In this document: positions 16,931 to 25,278 of the stretch, in pieces
Position numbering within the stretch: position 1 is the stretch's first letter
How the letters are laid out: every line of letters starts with the position of its first letter
DNA from: Escherichia ruysiae
GTDB lineage: Bacteria; Pseudomonadota; Gammaproteobacteria; Enterobacterales; Enterobacteriaceae
Assembly (NCBI RefSeq): GCF_902498915.1
Contig: NZ_CABVLQ010000001.1
DNA: 64,000 nucleotides
Reading direction: 5' to 3' (one strand)
Position numbers and translations under genes: made by a program
Notes under the pieces: generated by a model
Databases searched by the model: none
Seen by the model: only the letters and a program-made list of their open reading frames with translations
What the model was told of the DNA's origin: nothing

Positions 16931-17689
16931 ATGAAAACCGTAACTGTAAAAGATCTCGTCATTGGCACGGGTGCACCAAAAATCATCGTCTCGCTGATGG
17001 CGAAAGATATCGCCAGCGTGAAATCTGAAGCTCTTGTCTATCGTGAAGCGGACTTTGATATTCTGGAATGGCGCGTGGATCACTTTGCCGACCTCACCTG
17101 TGTGGAGTCGGTCATGGCGGCGGCAAAAATTCTCCGTGAGACCATGCCAGAAAAACCGCTGCTGTTTACCTTCCGCAGTGCCAAAGAAGGCGGCGAGCAG
17201 GCGATTTCCACCGAAGCTTATATTGCTCTCAATCGTGCAGCCATCGACGGCGGTCTGGTGGATATGATCGATCTGGAGTTATTTACCGGCGATGATCAGG
17301 TTAAAGAAACCGTCGCCTACGCCCACGCGCATGATGTGAAAGTTGTCATGTCCAACCATGACTTCCATAAAACGCCGGAAGCCGAAGAAATCATTGCCCG
17401 TCTGCGCAAAATGCAGTCCTTCGACGCCGATATTCCTAAGATTGCGCTGATGCCGCAAAGTACCAGCGATGTGCTGACGTTGCTTGCCGCGACCCTGGAG
17501 ATGCAGGAGCAGTATGCCGATCGTCCAATCATTACCATGTCGATGGCAAAAACTGGCGTAATTTCCCGTCTGGCTGGTGAAGTTTTCGGTTCGGCGGCAA
17601 CCTTTGGCGCAGTAAAAAAAGCCTCTGCCCCTGGACAAATATCGGTGAATGATTTGCGCACAGTATTAACTATTTTGCATCAGGCATAA
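16931..17689 (+). CDS. aroD: 3-dehydroquinate dehydratase AroD (type I)
   Basis: 252-residue type I dehydroquinase, third step of the shikimate pathway (3-dehydroquinate to 3-dehydroshikimate). The catalytic His143 lies in VVMSNHDFHKTP and the Schiff-base Lys170 in DIPKIALMPQS. Full length, ribosome site AAAGGG before the ATG. Its position after ydiB means the pair can interconvert quinate, dehydroquinate, dehydroshikimate and shikimate. A hairpin (CGGCGGG/CCCGCCG, 17702-17726) follows the stop but lacks a T-run. Confidence 0.97.
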   Translation: MKTVTVKDLVIGTGAPKIIVSLMAKDIASVKSEALVYREADFDILEWRVDHFADLTCVESVMAAAKILRETMPEKPLLFTFRSAKEGGEQAISTEAYIALNRAAIDGGLVDMIDLELFTGDDQVKETVAYAHAHDVKVVMSNHDFHKTPEAEEIIARLRKMQSFDADIPKIALMPQSTSDVLTLLAATLEMQEQYADRPIITMSMAKTGVISRLAGEVFGSAATFGAVKKASAPGQISVNDLRTVLTILHQA

Positions 17690-17834
17690 TCAATAACGTT
17701 CCGGCGGGAACACCCTCACCCGCCGAAATAAAAATAAGTGTTTTAAGAGTATTTAATAATAATATTCCGTGAGTATCTGCGCGCTATTTTTCTGGCTGGC
17801 GCAGGGAAACTCACACCTGAATCAGGAAAAAATA

Positions 17835-19430
17835 ATGAAACCTGTAAAACCACCTCGTATTAATGGACGAGTGCCGGTCCTGTCGGCACAGGAAGCGGTG
17901 AGTTATATTCCCGATGAAGCGACGCTTTGTGTATTAGGTGCAGGCGAAGGTATTCTGGAAGCCACCACGTTAATTACTGCTCTTGCTGATAAATATAAAC
18001 AGACTCAAACGCCACGTAATTTATCAATTATTAGCCCTACGGGGCTTGGCGATCGCGCCGATCGCGGTATTAGTCCGCTGGCGCAAGAAGGTCTGGTGAA
18101 ATGGGCATTATGCGGTCACTGGGGACAATCGCCGCGTATTTCTGACCTTGCAGAACAAAATAAAATTGTTGCCTATAACTATCCACAAGGTGTACTCACC
18201 CAAACATTGCGCGCCGCCGCTGCCCACCAGCCGGGAATTATTAGCGATATTGGTATCGGTACATTTGTTGACCCTCGCCAACAAGGCGGAAAACTGAATG
18301 AAGTGACCAAAGAAGAGCTGATTAAACTGGTCGAGTTTGATAATAAAGAATATCTCTATTACAAAGCGATTGCGCCGGATATCGCTTTTATTCGCGCTAC
18401 CACCTGCGACAGCGAAGGCTACGCCACTTTTGAAGATGAGGTGATGTATCTCGACGCATTGGTTATTGCCCAGGCGGTGCACAATAACGGCGGTATTGTG
18501 ATGATGCAGGTGCAGAAAATGGTTAAGAAAGCCACGCTGCATCCTAAATCTGTCCGTATTCCGGGTTATCTGGTGGATATTGTGGTGGTCGATCCGGATC
18601 AAACCCAACTGTATGGCGGTGCGCCGGTTAACCGCTTTATTTCTGGTGACTTCACCCTTGATGACAGCACCAAACTTAGTCTGCCCCTAAACCAACGTAA
18701 ATTAGTTGCGCGGCGTGCATTATTCGAAATGCGCAAAGGCGCGGTGGGAAATGTCGGTGTCGGTATTGCCGACGGCATTGGCCTGGTCGCCCGTGAAGAA
18801 GGATGTGCTGATGACTTTATTCTGACGGTGGAAACGGGTCCGATTGGCGGTATTACCTCGCAAGGTATCGCCTTTGGCGCAAATGTTAATACCCGCGCCA
18901 TTCTGGATATGACGTCCCAGTTCGATTTTTATCACGGCGGTGGTCTGGATGTTTGTTATTTGAGTTTTGCCGAAGTCGACCAGCACGGCAACGTCGGTGT
19001 GCATAAATTCAATGGCAAAATCATGGGCACCGGCGGATTTATTGATATCAGCGCCACCTCGAAGAAAATTATTTTCTGTGGCACGTTAACCGCAGGAAGT
19101 TTAAAAACAGAAATTGCCAACGGCAAATTAAATATTATCCAGGAAGGACGGGTGAAGAAATTTATCCGTGAACTACCGGAAATCACGTTCAGCGGAAAAA
19201 TCGCTCTCGAACGGGGACTGGATGTTCGTTATATCACCGAACGTGCCGTCTTCACGCTGAAAGAAGACGGTCTGCATTTAATCGAAATCGCCCCTGGTGT
19301 CGATTTGAAAAAAGATATTCTCGACAAAATGGATTTCACCCCAGTTATTTCACCAGAACTCAAACTGATGGATGAGAGATTATTTATCGATGCAGCGATG
19401 GGTTTTGTCCTGCCTGAAGAGGCTCATTAA
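17835..19430 (+). CDS. ydiF: Acyl-CoA:carboxylate CoA-transferase YdiF
   Basis: 531-residue family I CoA-transferase with fused alpha and beta halves, which moves CoA between short-chain acids through a glutamyl-CoA intermediate. The catalytic Glu333 is in VETGPIGGITSQG, and the N-terminal half has LGAGEGILE and SPTGLGDRADRG. Start at 17835 (MKPVKPPRIN) behind CAGGAAA; an in-frame start 66 bases upstream is unsupported. Followed after 13 bases by ydiO, so the two are co-transcribed. It activates acetoacetate and other short acyl groups in vitro; its cellular substrate is unknown. Confidence 0.9.
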   Translation: MKPVKPPRINGRVPVLSAQEAVSYIPDEATLCVLGAGEGILEATTLITALADKYKQTQTPRNLSIISPTGLGDRADRGISPLAQEGLVKWALCGHWGQSPRISDLAEQNKIVAYNYPQGVLTQTLRAAAAHQPGIISDIGIGTFVDPRQQGGKLNEVTKEELIKLVEFDNKEYLYYKAIAPDIAFIRATTCDSEGYATFEDEVMYLDALVIAQAVHNNGGIVMMQVQKMVKKATLHPKSVRIPGYLVDIVVVDPDQTQLYGGAPVNRFISGDFTLDDSTKLSLPLNQRKLVARRALFEMRKGAVGNVGVGIADGIGLVAREEGCADDFILTVETGPIGGITSQGIAFGANVNTRAILDMTSQFDFYHGGGLDVCYLSFAEVDQHGNVGVHKFNGKIMGTGGFIDISATSKKIIFCGTLTAGSLKTEIANGKLNIIQEGRVKKFIRELPEITFSGKIALERGLDVRYITERAVFTLKEDGLHLIEIAPGVDLKKDILDKMDFTPVISPELKLMDERLFIDAAMGFVLPEEAH

Positions 19431-19443
19431 CAGGAGTATAATG

Positions 19444-20595
19444 ATGGATTTTTCTTTAACTGAAGAACAAGAACTGCTGCTGGCCAGTATTCGCGAACTG
19501 ATTACGACTAACTTTCCGGAAGAGTATTTCCGCACCTGCGATCAAAACGGTACATATCCGCGTGAGTTTATGCGGGCACTGGCGGATAACGGTATTTCCA
19601 TGCTTGGCGTGCCGGAAGAATTTGGTGGTATCCCTGCGGATTACGTCACCCAAATGCTGGCGCTGATGGAAGTGTCAAAATGCGGTGCTCCGGCGTTTTT
19701 GATTACCAACGGTCAGTGTATTCACAGTATGCGCCGTTTCGGTTCTGCGGAGCAGCTACGCAAAACGGCAGAAAGCACACTGGAAACGGGTGATCCCGCC
19801 TATGCCCTGGCGTTGACGGAGCCAGGCGCAGGCTCAGACAACAACAGTGCCACTACCACTTACACGCGTAAAAATGGCAAGGTTTACATCAACGGACAGA
19901 AAACCTTTATTACCGGTGCGAAAGAGTACCCGTATATGCTGGTGCTGGCGCGCGATCCAGAACCGAAAGATCCGAAAAAGGCCTTCACCCTGTGGTGGGT
20001 CGACTCCAGTAAGCCCGGCATTAAGATTAACCCGCTGCATAAAATCGGCTGGCATATGCTCAGCACCTGCGAAGTCTATCTCGACAACGTGGAAGTTGAA
20101 GAGAGCGACATGGTGGGCGAAGAAGGAATGGGGTTCCTCAATGTGATGTACAACTTTGAGATGGAACGCCTGATCAACGCCGCGCGCAGCACCGGCTTTG
20201 CCGAGTGTGCCTTTGAAGATGCCGCCCGCTATGCCAACCAGCGTATCGCTTTTGGTAAGCCGATTGGGCATAACCAGATGATCCAGGAAAAACTGGCACT
20301 GATGGCGATTAAGATCGACAACATGCGCAATATGGTGCTGAAAGTGGCATGGCAAGCTGACCAGCATCAGTCATTGCGCACCAGCGCGGCGCTGGCAAAA
20401 TTGTACTGCGCACGTACCGCGATGGAAGTCATTGATGATGCGATTCAAATCATGGGTGGTCTGGGCTATACCGATGAGGCGCGCGTCTCCCGCTTCTGGC
20501 GCGATGTTCGCTGTGAACGTATCGGCGGCGGTACAGACGAAATTATGATTTACGTTGCAGGTCGGCAGATTCTGAAAGATTACCAGAATAAATAA
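19444..20595 (+). CDS. ydiO: Acyl-CoA dehydrogenase YdiO (CaiA-like)
   Basis: 383-residue flavin acyl-CoA dehydrogenase. Two family blocks are present (YALALTEPGAGSDNNS, QIMGGLGYTDEARVSRFWRD). The position used as catalytic base in MCAD (the Glu of YEGT) is Gly362 here (GGGTDE), while Glu241 in NFEMERLINAAR aligns with the base of isovaleryl-CoA dehydrogenase. The overall pattern resembles CaiA, the crotonobetainyl-CoA reductase, so it may act as a reductase in vivo. Start at 19444 (MDFSLTEEQ) after CAGGAG; an adjacent ATG at 19441 is in frame. Partners are probably YdiQRST. Confidence 0.88.
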   Translation: MDFSLTEEQELLLASIRELITTNFPEEYFRTCDQNGTYPREFMRALADNGISMLGVPEEFGGIPADYVTQMLALMEVSKCGAPAFLITNGQCIHSMRRFGSAEQLRKTAESTLETGDPAYALALTEPGAGSDNNSATTTYTRKNGKVYINGQKTFITGAKEYPYMLVLARDPEPKDPKKAFTLWWVDSSKPGIKINPLHKIGWHMLSTCEVYLDNVEVEESDMVGEEGMGFLNVMYNFEMERLINAARSTGFAECAFEDAARYANQRIAFGKPIGHNQMIQEKLALMAIKIDNMRNMVLKVAWQADQHQSLRTSAALAKLYCARTAMEVIDDAIQIMGGLGYTDEARVSRFWRDVRCERIGGGTDEIMIYVAGRQILKDYQNK

Positions 20596-20637
20596 TCTCC
20601 AGGCGGCGCAGCTTCTTACAAAACTGCGCCGCCTGAT

Positions 20638-21549
20638 TTATCCGGCAAGACTTACGGGTTGAGGAAATTCAGATAAGATTTCTTGTTCCGCAAAACAGTT
20701 TTTAAATTGCCTGCGGTAATCGCTGGGTGAACAGCCGACATGGCGCAAAAACAGTTTGGCAAAGTGATCGACATTTTCATAACCCACACGCCAGGAGATC
20801 TCTGCCTGTGATAATTCAGTATTGGTGAGTGACCATTTCGCTTCCGTCATACGCCGTTGAATAACATAGTTAATAGGGGAAATGCGATACTCTTTGGTAA
20901 ATTCATGGCAAATATAACTGACGCTGGCACGAAATTTTTTCGATAACTGTTCCAAAGTGATTTTTTCGCGATAATTATTATTCAGATAGAAAAGAATATC
21001 TTTAATCAGCACATCTTTTTTAATATACCCTTGCTCCGAACGATACGCATTTTTAAAATTTTCGTAGTAGAGAATTGCTAATGTATAGGCAAAAGCGTCC
21101 CATAATGAAGATGTCTGATTATTTTTACTTTGCGGCAAAATAACGCTTAGCTCATTAAATAAGGTTTTAATGACCTCTTTTCCCTGCCCTGCGGCAATTA
21201 CCGGGCAAGAATGCGGTTGCAGAAGCTGGTTTTCCTCTGCCCCCTGAAACTGAAAGCCATACAGTGCACAGGTACAGGTCGTAGCAGGATCGTTGACATC
21301 AGAAGCTACCGCATGAAGTCTGCCGCGTTCTATCACCACAATGTCATCGGCATGGGCTACATACAACGAGGAGTCAATGGTAAACCTTGCCACGCCTTTC
21401 TTGACATAAATCAGCTCAGTTTCATTGTCATGAACGTGATGTCCAGACTCCCATTTTGGATCATCGCTAAATGCAAAACGTGAAAGCCGTGGCGTTTTTC
21501 CAGCGACAAACAGCGTTTCGCTGACATTATCAAAACAGCGTTGATACAT
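20638..21549 (-). CDS. ydiP: AraC-family regulator YdiP
   Basis: 303-residue AraC/XylS regulator. The N-terminal cupin domain (about 15-110, HHVHDNETELIYVKKGVARF) probably senses a ligand. The two helix-turn-helix units lie at about 190-290 (ITLEQLSKKFRASVSYICHEF, then AEISWRVGYENVDHFAKLF). It is transcribed against ydiFO and divergently from ydiQRST-fadK, which makes it the likely local regulator. Ligand and sites unknown; repeated motifs near ydiQ and ydiN are candidates. Confidence 0.85.
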   Translation of the reverse strand: MYQRCFDNVSETLFVAGKTPRLSRFAFSDDPKWESGHHVHDNETELIYVKKGVARFTIDSSLYVAHADDIVVIERGRLHAVASDVNDPATTCTCALYGFQFQGAEENQLLQPHSCPVIAAGQGKEVIKTLFNELSVILPQSKNNQTSSLWDAFAYTLAILYYENFKNAYRSEQGYIKKDVLIKDILFYLNNNYREKITLEQLSKKFRASVSYICHEFTKEYRISPINYVIQRRMTEAKWSLTNTELSQAEISWRVGYENVDHFAKLFLRHVGCSPSDYRRQFKNCFAEQEILSEFPQPVSLAG

Positions 21550-21664
21550 GACAACCTCCCTATTCCATGAGCAAGCAAAAGCAATATATGCTGGATAAAA
21601 TACGGCGTGTATTACGGTTATACAACCGCGTTTAGCGAGAGCTAAACAAGATTATTTACACCGA

Positions 21665-21754
21665 ATGCAAGATTGTACGGTCACGGCATAACAATATTGC
21701 CGCTCACTGCACTTTTGTTTTAGCGATCGCATTTTTTTTGCAAGATTGTTGGCA
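21665..21754 (+). promoter_or_regulatory. Repeated GCAAGATTGT motif in the ydiP-ydiQ spacer
   Basis: GCAAGATTGT occurs at 21667-21676 and 21740-21749, 73 bases apart (seven helical turns), in the same orientation. The first copy sits in ATGCAAGATTGTACGG, which recurs with two changes upstream of ydiN at 14562. Direct repeats of this sort suit an AraC-type regulator such as YdiP. The rest of the 315-base spacer shows no other recognised feature. Confidence 0.45.
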
Positions 21755-21864
21755 AGGAAAACAGCTTGCTCCGTCGAAAACGCCTTCCTGCTATCGCACA
21801 CTATTTTCAGGCCATTTTTACCTTCCATCGGAGATGGTTCCGTATGCGACCCACAGGAGAAATC

Positions 21865-22629
21865 ATGAAAATAATAACCTGCTTTAAGCTGGTGCCTGAA
21901 GAACAGGACATTGTTGTCACTCCCGAATACACCCTTAATTTCGACAATGCCGACGCCAAAATCAGCCAGTTCGATCTCAATGCCATTGAAGCTGCAAGCC
22001 AGCTTGCAACAGATGACGATGAGATAGCCGCGCTGACCGTTGGCGGTTCGTTATTGCAGAACTCGAAGGTGCGCAAAGACGTGTTATCACGCGGGCCACA
22101 CAGCCTGTATATAGTGCAGGATGCCCAACTTGAACACGCGCTGCCCGTCGATACCGCAAAGGCGCTGGCAACCGCAGCAGAAAAAATCGGCTTTGATTTA
22201 CTGATCTTTGGCGAAGGTTCCGGCGATCTCTATGCCCAGCAGGTTGGTCTGCTGGTAGGGGAAATCTTGCAACTTCCGGTGATTAATGCAGTGAGTACCA
22301 TTGCGCGTCAGGGCGATACATTGGTGGTTGAACGCACACTCGAAGAGGAAGTTGAAGTTATTGAACTCTCGCTTCCCGCCGTACTTTGCGTCACGTCTGA
22401 TATCAACGTTCCACGTATCCCCTCCATGAAAGCCATTCTCGGTGCAGGCAAAAAACCGGTGAACCAGTGGCAGGCGAGTGACATCGGCTGGAGCCAGACC
22501 ACGCCACTTGCTGAACTGACCGGCATTCGCGTACCGCCGCAAACAGAACGTAAACACATCATTCTCGATAACGATTCGCCGGAAGCGATTGCCGAGCTGG
22601 CGGAACACCTGAAGAAAGCCCTGAACTAA
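21865..22629 (+). CDS. ydiQ: Electron transfer flavoprotein beta-like subunit YdiQ
   Basis: 254-residue ETF beta-subunit homologue, closest in kind to FixA. It would carry electrons between the quinone or ferredoxin side and YdiO. The family signature is seen as VERTLEEEVEVIELSLPAVLCVTSDINVPRIPSMKAI (residues about 155-195). Start chosen at 21865 (MKIITCFKL) after ACAGGAGA; an in-frame upstream extension of 33 residues has no support. First gene of ydiQRST-fadK. Confidence 0.88.
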   Translation: MKIITCFKLVPEEQDIVVTPEYTLNFDNADAKISQFDLNAIEAASQLATDDDEIAALTVGGSLLQNSKVRKDVLSRGPHSLYIVQDAQLEHALPVDTAKALATAAEKIGFDLLIFGEGSGDLYAQQVGLLVGEILQLPVINAVSTIARQGDTLVVERTLEEEVEVIELSLPAVLCVTSDINVPRIPSMKAILGAGKKPVNQWQASDIGWSQTTPLAELTGIRVPPQTERKHIILDNDSPEAIAELAEHLKKALN

Positions 22630-22648
22630 AGCCAACGGAGAAGAAACG

Positions 22649-23587
22649 ATGAGTCAATTAAACAGCGTCTGGGTCTTTAGCGATAACCCTGATCGTTATG
22701 CTGAACTGTTTGGCGGTGCGCAGCAATGGGGGCAACAGGTGTATACCATTGTGCAAAATGCCGACCAGGCGCAGGCGGTTATGCCTTATGGCCCAAAATG
22801 TATTTATGTTCTTGAGCAAAACGATGCGCTGCAACGCACTGAAAATTACGCTGAAAGCATTGCTGCCCTGCTTAAAGATAATCACCCCGCTATGTTGCTG
22901 ATGGCCGCGACGAAACGCGGTAAAGCTCTGGCAGCACGGTTAAGTGTGCAACTGAATGCGGCGCTGGTGAACGATGCTACGGCGGTGGATATTGTCGATG
23001 GTCACATTTGCGCCGAACACCGTATGTATGGCGGGCTAGCGTTCGCTCAGGAAAAGATCACCAGCCCGCTGGCGATAATTACCCTTGCGCCCGGTGTTCA
23101 GGAACCGTGCACGAGCAATGCTTCTCATCAATGCCCGATTGAAACGGTGCCTTACGTTGCCCCGCGTCATGAAATTCTCTGTCGCGAACGCCGTGCGAAA
23201 GCGGCAAGCAGTGTGGATCTGAGTAAAGCAAAACGCGTGGTCGGCGTCGGTCGCGGTCTGGCAGCGCAGGATGACCTGAAAATGGTTCACGAACTGGCGG
23301 CGGCACTGAATGCTGAAGTCGGCTGCTCACGCCCGATTGCCGAAGGCGAGAACTGGATGGAACGTGAACGTTATATCGGTGTCTCCGGGGTGTTGCTGAA
23401 ATCCGAACTCTACCTGACGCTGGGGATCTCCGGGCAGATCCAGCATATGGTCGGCGGCAACGGCGCAAAAGTGATTGTCGCCATCAATAAAGATAAAAAC
23501 GCGCCAATCTTCAACTATGCCGACTACGGTCTGGTGGGCGATATCTACAAAGTCGTCCCCGCCCTGATTAGCCAGTTGAGCCGCTAA
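22649..23587 (+). CDS. ydiR: Electron transfer flavoprotein alpha-like subunit YdiR
   Basis: 312-residue ETF alpha-subunit homologue (FixB type). The FAD-binding C-terminal half is plain: RVVGVGRGLAAQDDLK, then GCSRPIAEGENWMERERYIGVSG, and the signature LYLTLGISGQIQHMVGG with INKDKNAPIFNYADYGLVGD. Starts 19 bases after ydiQ and pairs with it as the heterodimer. Confidence 0.9.
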   Translation: MSQLNSVWVFSDNPDRYAELFGGAQQWGQQVYTIVQNADQAQAVMPYGPKCIYVLEQNDALQRTENYAESIAALLKDNHPAMLLMAATKRGKALAARLSVQLNAALVNDATAVDIVDGHICAEHRMYGGLAFAQEKITSPLAIITLAPGVQEPCTSNASHQCPIETVPYVAPRHEILCRERRAKAASSVDLSKAKRVVGVGRGLAAQDDLKMVHELAAALNAEVGCSRPIAEGENWMERERYIGVSGVLLKSELYLTLGISGQIQHMVGGNGAKVIVAINKDKNAPIFNYADYGLVGDIYKVVPALISQLSR

Positions 23588-23642
23588 TTCCCCTTTCAAC
23601 CACATCTCCCGCTGTAAACGCAGCGGGAAGGGAGCATAACGC

Positions 23643-24932
23643 ATGTCGGATGACAAATTTGATGCCATTGTGGTCGGTGCGGGCGTTGCCGGTAGCGTCG
23701 CCGCACTGGTGATGGCGCGAGCCGGGCTGGATGTCCTGGTAATAGAACGTGGCGATAGCGCCGGATGCAAAAATATGACTGGCGGGCGTCTTTATGCCCA
23801 CACGCTTGAGGCTATTATTCCCGGCTTTGCTGCATCTGCACCGGTTGAACGCAAGGTCACACGCGAGAAAATCTCTTTCTTAACCGAAGAAAGCGCCGTT
23901 ACCCTCGATTTTCACCGTGAGCAACCGGATGCCCCGCAGCAAGCGTCTTATACCGTATTGCGCAACCGCCTCGATCCGTGGCTGATGGAACAAGCAGAAC
24001 AGGCGGGTGCGCAGTTTATCCCGGGCGTTCGCGTCGATGCCCTGGTTCGTGAGGGAAACAAGGTCACTGGCGTTCAGGCCGGGGATGATATTCTCGAAGC
24101 GAATGTGGTCATATTGGCCGATGGCGTTAACTCAATACTTGGTCGTTCGCTGGGCATGGTTCCCGCCTCCGATCCGCATCATTACGCTGTTGGTGTTAAA
24201 GAGGTCATTGGCCTCACGCCAGAACAAATCAACGATCGCTTTAACGTCACCGGCGATGAAGGTGCCGCCTGGCTGTTTGCCGGTTCCCCTTCTGACGGCC
24301 TTATGGGCGGTGGATTCCTCTATACCAACAACGATTCCGTATCGTTGGGTCTGGTCTGCGGATTGGGTGATATCGCCCATGCACAAAAAAGCGTGCCGCA
24401 AATGCTGGAAGATTTTAAACAGCACCCCGCCATACGTCCGCTGATTAGCGGTGGCAAACTGCTTGAATATTCCGCACATATGGTGCCGGAAGGTGGCCTG
24501 GCGATGGTGCCGCAACTGGTTAACGATGGTGTGATGATCGTCGGTGACGCCGCCGGTTTCTGCCTCAATCTTGGCTTTACGGTTCGCGGAATGGATTTAG
24601 CCATCGCGTCGGCACAGGCGGCTGCCACAACGGTGATTGCCGCCAAAGAACGCGCGGATTTCTCCACCAGCAGCCTGGCGCAATACAAACGTGAGCTGGA
24701 ACAGAGTTGCGTCATGCGCGATATGCAGCATTTTCGTAAAATCCCGGCGCTGATGGAAAACCCGCGCCTGTTTAGCCAATACCCACGAATGGTCGCTGAC
24801 ATCATGAACGATATGTTCACCATCGACGGTAAACCTAACCAGCCGGTACGCAAAATGATCATGGGACACGCGAAGAAAATTGGGCTGGTCAACTTGCTTA
24901 AAGATGGCATTAAGGGAGCAACCGCACTATGA
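23643..24932 (+). CDS. ydiS: ETF-quinone oxidoreductase-like flavoprotein YdiS
   Basis: 429-residue FAD protein of the FixC/ETF-QO family. The dinucleotide fold is at the N-terminus (VVGAGVAGSVAALVMARAG, residues about 8-26) and a second FAD motif is VNDGVMIVGDAAGFCLN near 300. It would link the membrane quinone pool, through the ferredoxin YdiT, to the ETF YdiQR. Its stop overlaps the ydiT start (ATGA), as in fixC-fixX. A hairpin-rich 55-base gap separates it from ydiR. Confidence 0.9.
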   Translation: MSDDKFDAIVVGAGVAGSVAALVMARAGLDVLVIERGDSAGCKNMTGGRLYAHTLEAIIPGFAASAPVERKVTREKISFLTEESAVTLDFHREQPDAPQQASYTVLRNRLDPWLMEQAEQAGAQFIPGVRVDALVREGNKVTGVQAGDDILEANVVILADGVNSILGRSLGMVPASDPHHYAVGVKEVIGLTPEQINDRFNVTGDEGAAWLFAGSPSDGLMGGGFLYTNNDSVSLGLVCGLGDIAHAQKSVPQMLEDFKQHPAIRPLISGGKLLEYSAHMVPEGGLAMVPQLVNDGVMIVGDAAGFCLNLGFTVRGMDLAIASAQAAATTVIAAKERADFSTSSLAQYKRELEQSCVMRDMQHFRKIPALMENPRLFSQYPRMVADIMNDMFTIDGKPNQPVRKMIMGHAKKIGLVNLLKDGIKGATAL

Positions 24933-25222
24933 GCCAGAATTCTACGGTTAATGTTGACGTCAAATTAGGCGTCAATAAATTCCATGTTGATGAGGGACAT
25001 CCGCACATCATTCTGGCGGCAAATCCCGATATCAATGAATTTCGTAAATTAATGAAAGCCTGCCCGGCCGGACTTTATAAGCAGGATGACGCTGGAAATA
25101 TTCATTTTGATTCTGCCGGTTGTCTCGAATGCGGAACCTGTCGGGTGCTTTGCGGCAACACTATCCTCGAACAATGGCAATACCCTGCTGGCACTTTCGG
25201 TATTGATTTCCGCTACGGTTAA
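24929..25222 (+). CDS. ydiT: Ferredoxin-like protein YdiT (FixX type)
   Basis: 97-residue ferredoxin-like partner of YdiS. The cluster ligands are in CLECGTCRVLC near residues 72-82, with an upstream CPAG giving a further Cys, consistent with one [4Fe-4S] cluster; the N-terminal half is the FixX-type beta region (VNKFHVDEGHPHI). Coupled to ydiS by a 4-base overlap and followed 56 bases later by fadK. Confidence 0.9.
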   Translation: MSQNSTVNVDVKLGVNKFHVDEGHPHIILAANPDINEFRKLMKACPAGLYKQDDAGNIHFDSAGCLECGTCRVLCGNTILEQWQYPAGTFGIDFRYG

Positions 25223-25278
25223 TCACGCATCCCACAGGCCTGTACGTCGGGCCTGACGTTTTGTTTCGAGAGTCCAAA

